From a virus: a DNA stretch of 59,178 nucleotides. A program made the position numbers and the translations under genes. The stretch is taken from the IMG/VR virus record IMGVR_UViG_3300033146_002247, positions 1 through 59,178 of that record. One strand, written 5' to 3'. Shown here in pieces: positions 22,979 through 32,052 of this stretch (its first letter is position 1; every line of letters begins with the position of its first letter). The notes beneath the pieces were generated by a model. That model saw nothing but the letters and a program-made list of their open reading frames with translations, ran no database searches and was not told the origin of the DNA.

Positions 22979-23428
22979 ATGGATTTTGAAAAATTAGAGG
23001 AAAAATTAGAATATGAGTTTAATCAAATGAAAACACGTGCAATTAATGATTTGGTTATAATTGAGGACATTGTGCATCACGAATTCAACGGAACTAATTT
23101 TAAGAAAACTAATTTAATGCTATTTTGGATTGAAAAGCAAAGATATTATGGAATACTCAAGTCCAAGATAAATAATAAAAAAAATGTTTTATATGAAAAA
23201 ATATATACTGATATAGTTAATAATATTCAATATGAAATGACTAAGTATAATTCTAGTGATTATAGAATAGATAAAATGGTAAAAGCTAACCCTAGTTATA
23301 TTGAAATTGATAATATTTTTAATTATGTTCTATTTAGTAAAGATTATGTAGATATAATTATTAAAACTTTACAAAGTCAACAATTTGAAATTAGTAATAA
23401 ATTAAAACATGCAAAAGATTTTTTATAG
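22979..23428 (+). CDS. Hypothetical helical protein
   Basis: 149 residues, almost entirely helical and charged (FEKLEEKLEYEFNQMKTRA at about 3-21). Last gene before the 23457 hairpin. Starts 13 bases after the preceding stop with AGAGG. Unknown. Confidence 0.6.
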   Translation: MDFEKLEEKLEYEFNQMKTRAINDLVIIEDIVHHEFNGTNFKKTNLMLFWIEKQRYYGILKSKINNKKNVLYEKIYTDIVNNIQYEMTKYNSSDYRIDKMVKANPSYIEIDNIFNYVLFSKDYVDIIIKTLQSQQFEISNKLKHAKDFL

Positions 23429-23456
23429 TATATGTCAACTCCTAGCATATATTATG

Positions 23457-23489
23457 GTGAACAGATATTAGATTCAAGTATCTGTTCAC
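23457..23489 (+). terminator. Hairpin terminator
   Basis: GTGAACAGATA (23457-23467) with TATCTGTTCAC (23479-23489), 11-base loop, then ATTCCTTTTT. Closes the 21685-23428 operon. Confidence 0.7.
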
Positions 23490-23503
23490 ATTCCTTTTTA
23501 TCT

Positions 23504-23593
23504 GTTCATTAGTAGTACCTTAGCTGAACTTACTATAGTCAACCATATAATTTTATCATTTAACAATCAAAGTACACTAAAAGGTAACTAAAT
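23504..23593 (+). repeat. Intergenic 90-bp element, copy 2
   Basis: GTTCATTAGTAGTAC at the left, the invariant CAACCATATAATTTTATCAT core, and AGTACACTAAAAGGTAACTA at the right. The region between left end and core has diverged from copies 1, 3 and 5. Confidence 0.8.
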
Positions 23594-23630
23594 GGTTAAT
23601 AATTTATTTTACATTATTAAATCTTTTTTC

Positions 23631-23659
23631 TTGACAAGTTAACTTTAATTGGTTATATT
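23631..23659 (+). promoter_or_regulatory. Early-type promoter
   Basis: TTGACA (23631-23636), N17, TATATT (23654-23659) for the gene at 23702. Its spacer is the AGTTAACTTTAATT variant also used at 24630. Confidence 0.85.
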
Positions 23660-23701
23660 ATAATCAGATAAAGGAAATGAAAATAAAAAAAGGAGTATCA
23701 A

Positions 23702-24616
23702 ATGAAAATCAAATTAAAATGTAAATTGAATAAACATATCATTGCTACTGAGAAATTGCCTCACCAATTAATAACGAATTCAAAAATAACATTTCAGTTT
23801 AACAATAAATTGGTAGATATTACTGATTTATATTTTATTGATGACCATTACGAATCAAAGTCAATAGATAATTTTTTGGAAAATGCAACGATGTTTACTG
23901 ATGAATTTATTGAGTTTGACTATTCTGAAATTGATGAAGTATTTGAAGTTCTTAAATTTGAACATTCTCAAGTAGAGACTAATAAAATTAAAAAAGACCT
24001 CGAATTAAATTATAATGTTGCAAAAGAATTTTTTGATAGGGAATTACCAGACCATAAATTAGAAACATTAGAAAATTTTTATAATTCTATTGATTTTAAC
24101 TCACATGTTTATACTTATAATAAATACCCAAAAGTATTACATACAGAATTTTATACAAAAGATGAAATTGATTATATTTTTAAACTTGAGATTACAATTT
24201 CAAATGGTAATAATGGGTTTATTTTTGAAACTTCTAAATATGATATGAATACAAAAATCTTTTTTCTTAATACATGGAAATATTTAAATACCAATAGAAA
24301 AATAAAGGGTTCAACATTATTAAAAAAAATTAGAAATTGTTTAGTTAATGGTGTTAATGAATATAATTATAAAAATGAAAAAATAAAGATTGAACAAGAG
24401 TTAAAAAGAAAAGATGATGAATGGGTGACAAAATATACTGATTTATGGAACGGATCAGATTACGGAACCTCATATCAGAAATATGGTAGAGATACAAGAG
24501 TTATTCAAGTAGATAAACATTTAGTTTCAAAAACAAACGATAATTTGAATATTGTTACATTAAAAGATTTATCAAATGAACAAGTAACTGAAATATTCAA
24601 ACTATTATCAAAATAA
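23702..24616 (+). CDS. Hypothetical early protein
   Basis: 304 residues, mixed and acidic (SIDNFLENATMFTDEFIEFD; FDYSEIDEVFEVLKFEH). The C-terminus has WNGSDYGTSYQKYGRD. It stands alone between two promoters of the same spacer type. No family recognised. Confidence 0.65.
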   Translation: MKIKLKCKLNKHIIATEKLPHQLITNSKITFQFNNKLVDITDLYFIDDHYESKSIDNFLENATMFTDEFIEFDYSEIDEVFEVLKFEHSQVETNKIKKDLELNYNVAKEFFDRELPDHKLETLENFYNSIDFNSHVYTYNKYPKVLHTEFYTKDEIDYIFKLEITISNGNNGFIFETSKYDMNTKIFFLNTWKYLNTNRKIKGSTLLKKIRNCLVNGVNEYNYKNEKIKIEQELKRKDDEWVTKYTDLWNGSDYGTSYQKYGRDTRVIQVDKHLVSKTNDNLNIVTLKDLSNEQVTEIFKLLSK

Positions 24617-24629
24617 TAAATCTTTTTTC

Positions 24630-24658
24630 TTGACAAGTTAACTTTAATTGGTTATATT
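24630..24658 (+). promoter_or_regulatory. Early-type promoter
   Basis: TTGACA (24630-24635), N17, TATATT (24653-24658), starting 13 bases after the preceding stop. Confidence 0.85.
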
Positions 24659-24705
24659 ATAGATATAATAAAGAGAATGATAAACAAATTAAAAAGGAGT
24701 TCCAA

Positions 24706-25107
24706 ATGATAAATGAAATGAATAAAGAAATAGGTGAATTAATACAAGAAAAAATAGATGAATTAACTGAGATAGTTGAAAATATTGAGAACCAACCTGG
24801 TGCAAGTGCAGTTAGAAATTTATGGGGTCAATCAATTTATATTGAAGAAAGTTTTGATATTGCTGAGGATACTAATGATTTAGAAAATAAAATTCAGTCG
24901 TTAATTAATAACAAAAATGATTTAGACGATTTTAGAGATTACCAATCGTGGGACGAAGATGAACTACAAGAAAATTTCGTAGATAAATTAGAAGAGATTG
25001 TTGAAGACCCAGAAAGTGCTTTTATGTTACTAAATACTAATTCGTTAGAAAATATTAATGATTCGATTGAAAAGTATAAGAAAATGTTGAAATTATTAAA
25101 TATTTAA
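24706..25107 (+). CDS. Hypothetical acidic helical protein
   Basis: 133 residues with a strongly acidic composition (YQSWDEDELQENFVDKLEEI at about 84-103) and an N-terminal coiled-coil-like helix (EIGELIQEKIDELTEIVENI). AAGGAG site. Could mimic DNA or bind a basic partner; unproven. Confidence 0.6.
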   Translation: MINEMNKEIGELIQEKIDELTEIVENIENQPGASAVRNLWGQSIYIEESFDIAEDTNDLENKIQSLINNKNDLDDFRDYQSWDEDELQENFVDKLEEIVEDPESAFMLLNTNSLENINDSIEKYKKMLKLLNI

Positions 25108-25133
25108 TAGAAAATAATTAAAATGAGGTGTAT

Positions 25134-25667
25134 ATGAATATCGAAGAAATTGCAAATAGAATGAAAGTTAATGGTACCAAAATTGATATTAAAGAGATTA
25201 AGTGGAATGAAGAAAAACAGAAAATTACTATTAATAAAAAAATACGTAATTTAGTAGCTGATTTTTCTGGTATTGATAATTTATTTTTTAATTTACCAAA
25301 TGAATCATTAATAATTGTTAATGATAATTGTGATATTTCTGTTGGTACTGGTAGTATAGTAAAAGCAAATAATAATAATAAAATTTTTGGTGATTCGTGT
25401 TGTAATATTAGTGTATTTGACAATAATAAAATAACAATAGGTTACAATTCATATATTGATTGTCAGTCAGATAACAAAATAGATATATCATCAGATTCTT
25501 TTCTGTTTTGTGATCATAATAATAAAATTAAAGCATCAGTTGGAACTGTTTTAAGGATAGGAAAAGATAATTTTATTAAACACGGCGAAGAATGTGTAAT
25601 TATTCAAAACACACACGCGTTAGATACTACTGATACTAAATATAATAATGTATTAGTCAAAAAATAA
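25134..25667 (+). CDS. Beta-helix-like repeat protein
   Basis: 177 residues from the ATG at 25134 (GAGG 5 bases before); a GTG two codons earlier is less likely. From about residue 60 short repeats of the form xDNNKIxIxxxSxIxC appear (DNCDISVGTGSIVKANNNNK, FDNNKITIGYNS, SDNKIDISSDS, HNNKIKASVGT). This suggests a small right-handed beta-helix. Several Cys sit at equivalent turns. Such folds occur in sugar-binding and scaffold proteins. Role unknown. Confidence 0.55.
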   Translation: MNIEEIANRMKVNGTKIDIKEIKWNEEKQKITINKKIRNLVADFSGIDNLFFNLPNESLIIVNDNCDISVGTGSIVKANNNNKIFGDSCCNISVFDNNKITIGYNSYIDCQSDNKIDISSDSFLFCDHNNKIKASVGTVLRIGKDNFIKHGEECVIIQNTHALDTTDTKYNNVLVKK

Positions 25668-25690
25668 AATAAATTAACATAATTCAATTA

Positions 25691-25726
25691 AAAGTCCTTG
25701 ACAAAAGGACTTTTTTTGGTTATATT
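25691..25726 (+). promoter_or_regulatory. Composite terminator-promoter
   Basis: Stem AAAGTCCTT (25691-25699)/AAGGACTTT (25705-25713) with T-run; TTGACA (25698-25703) in the loop region and TATATT at 25721-25726. Starts the DNA ligase operon. Confidence 0.85.
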
Positions 25727-25763
25727 ATATATAGATTAAAGAAAAATAAAAAAGGAGCAATAA

Positions 25764-27095
25764 ATGAACAAACAATTATTAAAATTAGAAGCAATCGGAA
25801 ACATCACCGGGGCAGGAAGTAAAGTAATTATTCAAGAGGAACTAAGGGAATTATTACAAGATGAAAAAATGAAATATATATTTACGATAGTTCATCACCC
25901 ATTTATAGATTTACCAGTCAAAAAATTTGATATTAAAACCTTTGGCTCTGGTGATTTTGATTTTTATAAATTTAAGGATATTGTAGAAAAATTATCTTAT
26001 GCAAAAGCTAGAAACAATGAACTAGTTGAGCTTGTAGTTAATTTCATTACTGATTTAAAACCTGAGTTACAAAGTATTGTATCAAAAATATTCAGACAGA
26101 GTTTAAAATTAGGATTTTCTACAAAAACAGTAAATAAGGTAATGAAAAAAGATTTTAAAATTAAATCATTTATACCTGAACCGAGTTCAATGCTAGCGAG
26201 TAAAGGAATTAAACACACTGAAAAATTCGGGTCAGAGGTTATAATAAATTGTAAAATGGACGGTAGTAGATTATTAATAACTAAGCAAAAAGGTAATTAT
26301 AAAATATATTCAAGAAATTTTAAAGTTATTGAAAATAGATTTTTTAATAATATATTAAAACAAGTCAATAATCTTACCGAGGGCATGGACAATTTTTTCT
26401 TAGATGGAGAACTTATTTCAAAATATGCAAATGGTGCAGAGAGATTAAAAATTAGTGGTGATTTTACTAGATGTATTAGAGGAACTGCCGAGGAAAATAT
26501 AGATGAAAAATTTATGTATACAATTTTTGATATAAACCCATTAGATGTTTTAGAGGAAGGCGAATCAGAAATATTAACAGAACGAGAAAAAAAATTAGAA
26601 CAATTATTTTTAAATAAAACATATACCAATATTGAAAAAATTAATAGTTATATAGTTAAAAATGATAAGGATATTATTAATAATGAATACCAAAAATTCA
26701 TAGATGCTGGACACGAGGGAATAATTGTTAAGAACATGAATGGTGTATATGTGCCAAAAAGAAGCAGAGACTGGATAAAAATTAAAGCTGAACTTGATGC
26801 AGATTTAGAAATATTAGAAATTAAGTCAGGTTCAGGTAAATATTCAAATACTTGTGGAAAAATATATTGTAAAAGTTCAGATGGAAAAGTAACAGTAAGC
26901 ATTGGTTCGGGTTTATCAGATGAACAACGAGATGAATTATGGAATAACAAGGAAAAATATATCGGTTCGATTGTTGAATGTAATTATAACGAAAAAATTC
27001 AAGATAAACATGGTAATTATTCTTTATTTTTACCAATTTTTAAATTTTTTAGATTAGATAAAGATGTTGCAAATTCTTTTGACGAGATAAAATAA
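25764..27095 (+). CDS. ATP-dependent DNA ligase (T4 gp30-like)
   Basis: 443 residues. Nucleotidyltransferase motifs in order: KMDG with adenylated K164 (CKMDGSRLL), FFLDGELIS (motif III), EGIIVKN (IV) and DWIKIK (V). The OB-fold follows (IGSGLSDEQRDELW). It seals nicks in duplex DNA, joining Okazaki fragments and repair sites. An N-terminal helical DNA-binding region (about 1-140) is present, as in T4 ligase. Strong GGAG site. Confidence 0.9.
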   Translation: MNKQLLKLEAIGNITGAGSKVIIQEELRELLQDEKMKYIFTIVHHPFIDLPVKKFDIKTFGSGDFDFYKFKDIVEKLSYAKARNNELVELVVNFITDLKPELQSIVSKIFRQSLKLGFSTKTVNKVMKKDFKIKSFIPEPSSMLASKGIKHTEKFGSEVIINCKMDGSRLLITKQKGNYKIYSRNFKVIENRFFNNILKQVNNLTEGMDNFFLDGELISKYANGAERLKISGDFTRCIRGTAEENIDEKFMYTIFDINPLDVLEEGESEILTEREKKLEQLFLNKTYTNIEKINSYIVKNDKDIINNEYQKFIDAGHEGIIVKNMNGVYVPKRSRDWIKIKAELDADLEILEIKSGSGKYSNTCGKIYCKSSDGKVTVSIGSGLSDEQRDELWNNKEKYIGSIVECNYNEKIQDKHGNYSLFLPIFKFFRLDKDVANSFDEIK

Positions 27096-27128
27096 ATAAA
27101 AATAAAATAAAAAAAAAGGTAAAAAATT

Positions 27129-27428
27129 ATGAAAAAAGAACAAATAAAAGAAATAATTGAAGAAATACTTACTGAGGCTTTCAGTAAAAAATATGAAAAA
27201 ATGTTAGATTGGTTTTTTGATAATTGGTTAGATAACGATGAAGATAATTTGGCAAAAGGTTCTCGAGCAAATTTAGAAAGCGAAATCCATTTATCCGCTA
27301 AAAAACATGGGTGGAACGCTGAGGGTAGTAAATTTATAACAATAGATAAGTGGTTCGATGAATTATTAAGCAACAAAGATAAAGAACCATTAGATGCATT
27401 ATATAAAATTTATAAAAAATGGAAATAA
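27129..27428 (+). CDS. Putative internal head protein (ILTE type)
   Basis: 99 residues, opening MKKEQIKEIIEEILTE-AF with the shared amphipathic leader and L-T-E end. The mature part is Trp-rich and acidic (YEKMLDWFFDNWLDNDEDNL). It follows the DNA ligase by 33 bases, yet its leader groups it with proteins elsewhere. Function of the mature part unknown. Confidence 0.6.
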   Translation: MKKEQIKEIIEEILTEAFSKKYEKMLDWFFDNWLDNDEDNLAKGSRANLESEIHLSAKKHGWNAEGSKFITIDKWFDELLSNKDKEPLDALYKIYKKWK

Positions 27429-27437
27429 GGGTTAAAA

Positions 27438-27644
27438 ATGTATTATATAATTATATGTTATTTATTGTTATCTTTTTTGGTAGGAATGATATTAGTTAAT
27501 AAAAATGATAGCTTATTAAGTATAGCAGAGATAGGATTGTTATTTTTATTAATGTTATTCTCACCTTTTACAATTATTTGGCTAGGATTTAAAGGTTTTA
27601 AATTATTAAAATCTGAACTTGATTGGTTAAATGAAAATCATTAG
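27438..27644 (+). CDS. Small membrane protein
   Basis: 68 residues with two hydrophobic helices (YIIICYLLLSFLVGMILV and IGLLFLLMLFSPFTIIW), a short polar loop and a charged tail. Likely inner-membrane hairpin. Starts 9 bases after the previous stop with AAGGG. Candidate for lysis control or superinfection exclusion; not determined. Confidence 0.6.
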   Translation: MYYIIICYLLLSFLVGMILVNKNDSLLSIAEIGLLFLLMLFSPFTIIWLGFKGFKLLKSELDWLNENH

Positions 27645-27652
27645 AATATTCA

Positions 27653-27689
27653 ACAAAATTAGTCCTTTATATTAAAGGACTAATTTTGT
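27653..27689 (+). terminator. Strong terminator
   Basis: 17-bp perfect stem, ACAAAATTAGTCCTTTA (27653-27669) and its complement at 27673-27689, 3-base loop, T-run. Same hairpin family as 9844 and 50727. Confidence 0.9.
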
Positions 27690-27695
27690 TTTATT

Positions 27696-27786
27696 GGTTC
27701 ATTAGTAGTACATTCCTTTCACTTTCTCAATTCAACCATATAATTTTATCATTTCATATAGTATGTACACTAAAAGGTAACTAAAT
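27696..27786 (+). repeat. Intergenic 90-bp element, copy 3
   Basis: Identical to copy 1 (9886-9976) across all 91 bases, and the terminator before it is nearly identical too. Eighteen kilobases apart, this implies recent duplication or strong selection. Confidence 0.9.
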
Positions 27787-27796
27787 ATCTTTTTTC

Positions 27797-27825
27797 TTGA
27801 CAAAACATATAAAATTGGTTATATT
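27797..27825 (+). promoter_or_regulatory. Early-type promoter
   Basis: TTGACA (27797-27802), N17, TATATT (27820-27825), reading into 27870. Confidence 0.85.
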
Positions 27826-27869
27826 ATAGATATAAAGAGAATGATAAACAAATTCAAAAGGAGTTAAAT

Positions 27870-28232
27870 ATGTTAATTTGGAGAAAAGAAGAACTTAAAA
27901 GCGAGTGCTTAGGTGGAAAATTACCAGAAGAACTAATTGATATGAAAGAGTTCAAAGGATATTATGTTGCTAAAATTTCTAAAACTTTTTATAAAAATGG
28001 TTATTCTGCTTGGGACGGACGTGTAGAACGAATTATTTGGAAAGTTAGAAAAATTGATACTGATATTGTAATTTGGTTTACAGGTTATACCAGAAAAGAA
28101 GCAATAGGTAATTTAGAACGAAATATCAAAAACTTTGGATATTGTAATAAACATGACTCTACATATCCTAAAGGATTTGCAAATGAAGAATGTCCATTAT
28201 GCAGAAGAGATAAAAGAATACAAAATACATAA
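27870..28232 (+). CDS. Hypothetical protein with C-terminal zinc site
   Basis: 120 residues. The N-terminal domain has KGYYVAKISKTFYKNGYSAW and IVIWFTGYTRKEAIGN. The C-terminus (about 95-113) carries CNKHDS...ECPLC, a compact Cys/His cluster likely to bind zinc. GGAG site. No family recognised. Confidence 0.6.
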   Translation: MLIWRKEELKSECLGGKLPEELIDMKEFKGYYVAKISKTFYKNGYSAWDGRVERIIWKVRKIDTDIVIWFTGYTRKEAIGNLERNIKNFGYCNKHDSTYPKGFANEECPLCRRDKRIQNT

Positions 28233-28253
28233 TGAAAATCAAAGGAGTAATAT

Positions 28254-28793
28254 ATGTCAACAAGAAATTTTAGTACAAATAATTCATCTGTAATCTTTGC
28301 TTTTGGTGACGATGAATACGAATATATTTTTGATGAAATAAGAACATCAATTAAAAATGGTGGATTTGAATATGTCGACATGACTGAAATTGGTGAAACT
28401 ATATATGATGGTGAAATTTTAGGTACTGTTTATTCACCAAGTAAATCATACAAAGAATTTTCAGTTGAATTGAAATTAGATATAATTGTTAGGTCTGGCT
28501 ATTATGAAGGCGGAAACTTTGATTGGGATTTAACACTTGATGTTGAAGGCGAGACATACGAATATGAAAATGGTGAGTTTGATTATGAAAATATAGCTAA
28601 AGATTTAATGTATACATACGATTATTCAGAAAAAAAAGCTGAGCAGTATGCTGGATATATCAAAACATTTATTGATTCTGAGGCTGAGGAAATTATAATT
28701 AAAACTGAACGTATAATTTCAGAAAACACAACAAAATTAGGAATATCAGCTCAATTTTCAAATGGAGAAACTTGGTATACAAAAATATCTTAA
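28254..28793 (+). CDS. Hypothetical acidic protein
   Basis: 179 residues, rich in Glu, Asp and Tyr (GDDEYEYIFDEIRTSIKNGG; EGETYEYENGEFDYENIAKD). Probably beta-rich, with a helical insertion near 130-150. Second gene of the operon that begins at 27870. Unknown; a DNA-mimic role is possible from charge alone. Confidence 0.6.
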   Translation: MSTRNFSTNNSSVIFAFGDDEYEYIFDEIRTSIKNGGFEYVDMTEIGETIYDGEILGTVYSPSKSYKEFSVELKLDIIVRSGYYEGGNFDWDLTLDVEGETYEYENGEFDYENIAKDLMYTYDYSEKKAEQYAGYIKTFIDSEAEEIIIKTERIISENTTKLGISAQFSNGETWYTKIS

Positions 28794-28801
28794 TCTTTTC
28801 C

Positions 28802-28830
28802 TTGACTAAATAACATTAAATGGTTATATT
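28802..28830 (+). promoter_or_regulatory. Early-type promoter
   Basis: TTGACT (28802-28807), N17, TATATT (28825-28830). Drives the RadC-like gene and possibly the whole MLKR cluster, since no further promoter is seen before 35215. Confidence 0.8.
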
Positions 28831-28889
28831 ATAGAGATAAAAGAAAATGATAATCGGAACAATTGATAAACAAATTGAGGTATTAAAAA

Positions 28890-29351
28890 ATGAATTATAA
28901 CAATTTAACAAAATCAGAATTAATAGAGCTTTTAAATGAAAAATCAATCAATGAAAAATTTGCTACTGATAATTCAAACTCTGCTAGACTATCAATGCAA
29001 AGGGTAATAAATAAATCTAAATGTGATTGGCAACAAGAGCATTTCGTAGTGACTTTCTTAAATGCTAAATTAAAAGAAATAGATACTCAAATTGTGTTTA
29101 TTGGACATCAAACTGCTAGCATAGTTTCTGCAAAAGAGATTTTTAGAAGAGCATTAAAAATGAATGCAAATTCAATCATAGTCGGACACAATCACCCAAC
29201 GCTCGATGTTTCACCAAGTGAGAATGATAATAAAGTAACAACTAATTTGATAGAGGTTGGAAAAATGATTGGTATTCCTGTACATGATCATATTATTTTT
29301 ACTAAATTTGACGAAATTTATTCATACAAAGAAAAAAGTTCTTTATTTTGA
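28890..29351 (+). CDS. RadC-like JAB/MPN-domain protein
   Basis: 153 residues. The metal motif is GHNHPTLDVSPSEND (H100, H102, D113), matching the RadC JAMM signature HxHPSGxxxPSxxD. The preceding strand FVVTFLNAKLKEIDTQIVF and the closing IGIPVHDHIIFT are typical of RadC. The N-terminal helix-hairpin-helix part is shortened or absent. RadC proteins are frequent on mobile elements; their activity is not settled. A GAGG site precedes the ATG. Confidence 0.85.
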   Translation: MNYNNLTKSELIELLNEKSINEKFATDNSNSARLSMQRVINKSKCDWQQEHFVVTFLNAKLKEIDTQIVFIGHQTASIVSAKEIFRRALKMNANSIIVGHNHPTLDVSPSENDNKVTTNLIEVGKMIGIPVHDHIIFTKFDEIYSYKEKSSLF

Positions 29352-29379
29352 AATAAATAAGAATAAAATGAGGCTATAA

Positions 29380-29940
29380 ATGTTAAAACGACAATTAGAA
29401 AAATTTATACAAGATTTTGGAGACCATTATCTATTTGAAAACTCTCTGGGTAGAATATGGCAACATTCTAAAAATGGGTTTATTCTAATGTCATCTTTTA
29501 GAGGAAATGATTTTAAAAAAAATATGAGTAATCATAAAGAATTAAAATCTATATTAAAAAGTAAAAATTTAGGTTTTTTTGAAGTTAATGGAGTATATAA
29601 ATATGATAATGGTGATGTTGAAAATGAATTATCTGTATTTATTCCTTATAGAAAAGACAAATATACATTTAATGAATTCGTTGAAATAGGAAAGGCACTA
29701 AGAAAAAAATTTAACCAAGAAAGTATTTTAATTTCAGATAATAACGAAAACATATATTTACAATATTCAAATAAAAAAGAAACTATAGGTAAAAAAATTA
29801 CAGTAGATAAAGTAGGATTTGCATATAGTCAACTAAGAACTGGTAGTCATAAAGACAGAACCTTTATAATTGAATCTGTCAGAAAACCATATAATCATAT
29901 ACAAGCTTATAAATTTAAAGCTGAAAATCTATTATTTTAA
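29380..29940 (+). CDS. RIWQH-family protein A, putative packaged
   Basis: 186 residues, opening MLKRQLEKFI... and then YLFE-NSLGRIWQHSKNGF, so an LxE site directly precedes the conserved domain. The body (SSFRGNDFKKNMSNHKELKS; GFFEVNGVYKYDNGDVENEL) is homologous to the next gene. Related domains of unknown function occur in other phages (xLSRIYQH...ISAFR). If the leader is cleaved, the mature protein starts at Asn20. Start codon follows GAGG. Confidence 0.6.
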   Translation: MLKRQLEKFIQDFGDHYLFENSLGRIWQHSKNGFILMSSFRGNDFKKNMSNHKELKSILKSKNLGFFEVNGVYKYDNGDVENELSVFIPYRKDKYTFNEFVEIGKALRKKFNQESILISDNNENIYLQYSNKKETIGKKITVDKVGFAYSQLRTGSHKDRTFIIESVRKPYNHIQAYKFKAENLLF

Positions 29941-29950
29941 GGTAATTATT

Positions 29951-30559
29951 ATGTTAAAAAGAAATTTAAAAGAAAGTTCATTGAGTAGAATATGGCAACA
30001 TACAAAATCTCACGATAGTGGAACTATAACAGCATTTAGATATGCTAAGGATTGTAATACTGGAGAAGTTTTTACAAAATCTGAAAATAAAACTAATAAT
30101 AATATTCTAAAAGGAAAATTATTAAAGTTAGGATATGGAGTTACTGCTATTGCAGGAACTTATATTGAAAATTATGGAACAGATAACGAAAAAGAAGTAA
30201 AAGAGGATAGTTATATCGTAGTAGATTTAAAAGATACTGGAAATTTAAAAAAAGATTTAATAAAATTAGGAACTGAATTTGAACAAGATAGTATTACATA
30301 TCAAAAATTAGGTGGAAGTTATGAACTAATTTCAAGTAATAAATGCCCTCAAGGTTATCCGGGTAAAGGTAAGATTGGTGTTTCTTTAAAATTAGGAAAA
30401 CCAATGTTCGGCAAATCTGGTGAATTTCATAGTAAAATAAACGGAAGACCATTTGTATTTGAAAGCTCATTGCAAGAAAATTTACATACATTAAATAAAT
30501 TTTCAATTGCTGAAATCAGGTCCTTTGATTATTGGGCAAAGGAAACAATTATAAAATAA
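29951..30559 (+). CDS. RIWQH-family protein B, putative packaged
   Basis: 202 residues from the ATG at 29951 (AAGG 8 bases upstream); upstream codons to 29870 overlap the previous gene and lack a site. It opens MLKRNLKE-SSLSRIWQHTKS, placing L-K-E at the edge of the same domain as its neighbour, then TAFRYAKDC and GYGVTAIAGTYIENYG. It is a tandem paralogue. A conserved KCPQGYPGKGKIG segment is present in the C-terminal half. Molecular role unknown. Confidence 0.65.
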   Translation: MLKRNLKESSLSRIWQHTKSHDSGTITAFRYAKDCNTGEVFTKSENKTNNNILKGKLLKLGYGVTAIAGTYIENYGTDNEKEVKEDSYIVVDLKDTGNLKKDLIKLGTEFEQDSITYQKLGGSYELISSNKCPQGYPGKGKIGVSLKLGKPMFGKSGEFHSKINGRPFVFESSLQENLHTLNKFSIAEIRSFDYWAKETIIK

Positions 30560-30568
30560 GAAGGTTAT

Positions 30569-32023
30569 ATGTTAAAAAGAAATTTAAGTGAAGTTTATTT
30601 TGGTGGTCAAACATTTGACATACAAAAAAACCCTGATTATGTAAAATATTTAGAGCCTATTATATCTAAATTAAAAAAATCTAGCAAATTAGTTTTTAAA
30701 AAATCAACTGGCGTAGTGTTATCATTAAAAGGAAATTTAAAAACTGGAATTAAAAATTATAATTCTGCTGTTGCTAAGGATAAAGAAATTATTATTTCGA
30801 CTAGTAGTAAAAAAGAAATTCAATCATTTTTACAATCTTTTCATAATCCTATATTTGTGACAAAAAATGGTGAGTTTCCTTTATCGCAGTTAGATAAAAG
30901 TCCTTTTACTATTGGTAGTAAAAAAGATACTCACAAAAAAACTGAGTGTAGTGAAATATGTAGTTTAATAGCATGTAAACTAATGTCAATAGGAAATGGT
31001 GAGGTTTTAAATAATGAAAATCAATTTAAAAAAATATTAAAAACTTATGTGTCCTCCGCGGTATATAAATTATACGAAACCAATTATTGGAAATCTGCAA
31101 AAATACAGGCCAAATTGTTAGTTGATTCCTTATATTTTGATTCAAGTATAAATTATACTTTTGTTATGCGAGATAACGCAGATATTAAAAAAATGTATCA
31201 AACTGCGATAAAATTAATCAAAAAAACTGGTTTAAAATATAGTTATGATGACTGGAACCCTGCGGATATGTGGGCATATAGATCAGTGAGTGACATCACC
31301 AATCTTAGTGAAATTAATAATATTATTAAATATAATGAAACGGTGAATTTGTTAATAAAAGAGAAAAAGTTATTGCCAATTTCATTAAAGTTAATAAAAG
31401 GCGATACTGGTAAATGTACAAAAATACTTATGAATAGTACAAACAATTTATACCTTAGAGGCATATCTTCAATAGACTTATCATCATCATTAAATAATTT
31501 AATTATATATTCTAATGGTTCGAATAATGATAAATTTGGAGTAAGATTAGGATATAAACGAAATAAAAATTCTGCGATAATAGATGCTGAGGGTAGAATG
31601 AAAAATGCAGGGGTTCAATTAGGTGGAATTAATAAAGGTATTTATTTAAAATATATGAATGATTATACAAATGGTGTTATAGATGGTATACAGAATTTAG
31701 GAAATGATGAAGAAAAAAAGAGGAAAATAATTGAAAAATATATAACTATTTTTACCAACGTAAAATCTAAATTTGGTAACAAATTAAAAATTAAGGATAA
31801 TACAGGGCGAAATGCATTTCATAATATAAGCGAGATAGAAAGTGTTAATCATTGGTTAAGTCTAAATAATGTTGATATTAGTAGAGGTTTAGTAATGATT
31901 TCTAATTTATATGCAATATATTATATGTTTACGAATGGACATATTAATAATTATTTTTATGATATGTTTTTATACTCTCAAAAAATCACCGAAATTGGAA
32001 CTGATTATTTAAAATTATACTAA
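30569..32023 (+). CDS. Large WNPxD protein A, putative packaged
   Basis: 484 residues, opening MLKRNLSE-VYFGG. Central motif DDWNPADMWAYR near residues 228-239, followed by KKLLPISLKLIKGDTGK. The gene at 32990 shares the order WNP[AG]D then ISLK and the leader, so the two are distant paralogues. Similar WNPxD proteins occur in other large phages, without assigned function. The C-terminal half is helical and Asn-rich. A delivered effector or internal core component is a reasonable inference. Confidence 0.6.
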   Translation: MLKRNLSEVYFGGQTFDIQKNPDYVKYLEPIISKLKKSSKLVFKKSTGVVLSLKGNLKTGIKNYNSAVAKDKEIIISTSSKKEIQSFLQSFHNPIFVTKNGEFPLSQLDKSPFTIGSKKDTHKKTECSEICSLIACKLMSIGNGEVLNNENQFKKILKTYVSSAVYKLYETNYWKSAKIQAKLLVDSLYFDSSINYTFVMRDNADIKKMYQTAIKLIKKTGLKYSYDDWNPADMWAYRSVSDITNLSEINNIIKYNETVNLLIKEKKLLPISLKLIKGDTGKCTKILMNSTNNLYLRGISSIDLSSSLNNLIIYSNGSNNDKFGVRLGYKRNKNSAIIDAEGRMKNAGVQLGGINKGIYLKYMNDYTNGVIDGIQNLGNDEEKKRKIIEKYITIFTNVKSKFGNKLKIKDNTGRNAFHNISEIESVNHWLSLNNVDISRGLVMISNLYAIYYMFTNGHINNYFYDMFLYSQKITEIGTDYLKLY

Positions 32024-32052
32024 AAAACTAAATAAAAAAATGAGGCGAAAAA

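Noticed and set aside
26297-26950. Minus-strand reading frames opposite the DNA ligase, and similar ones elsewhere
   Set aside because: They lack ribosome sites, have low-complexity Phe/Ile/Ser-rich translations typical of antisense to AT-rich genes, and overlap a well-supported gene.
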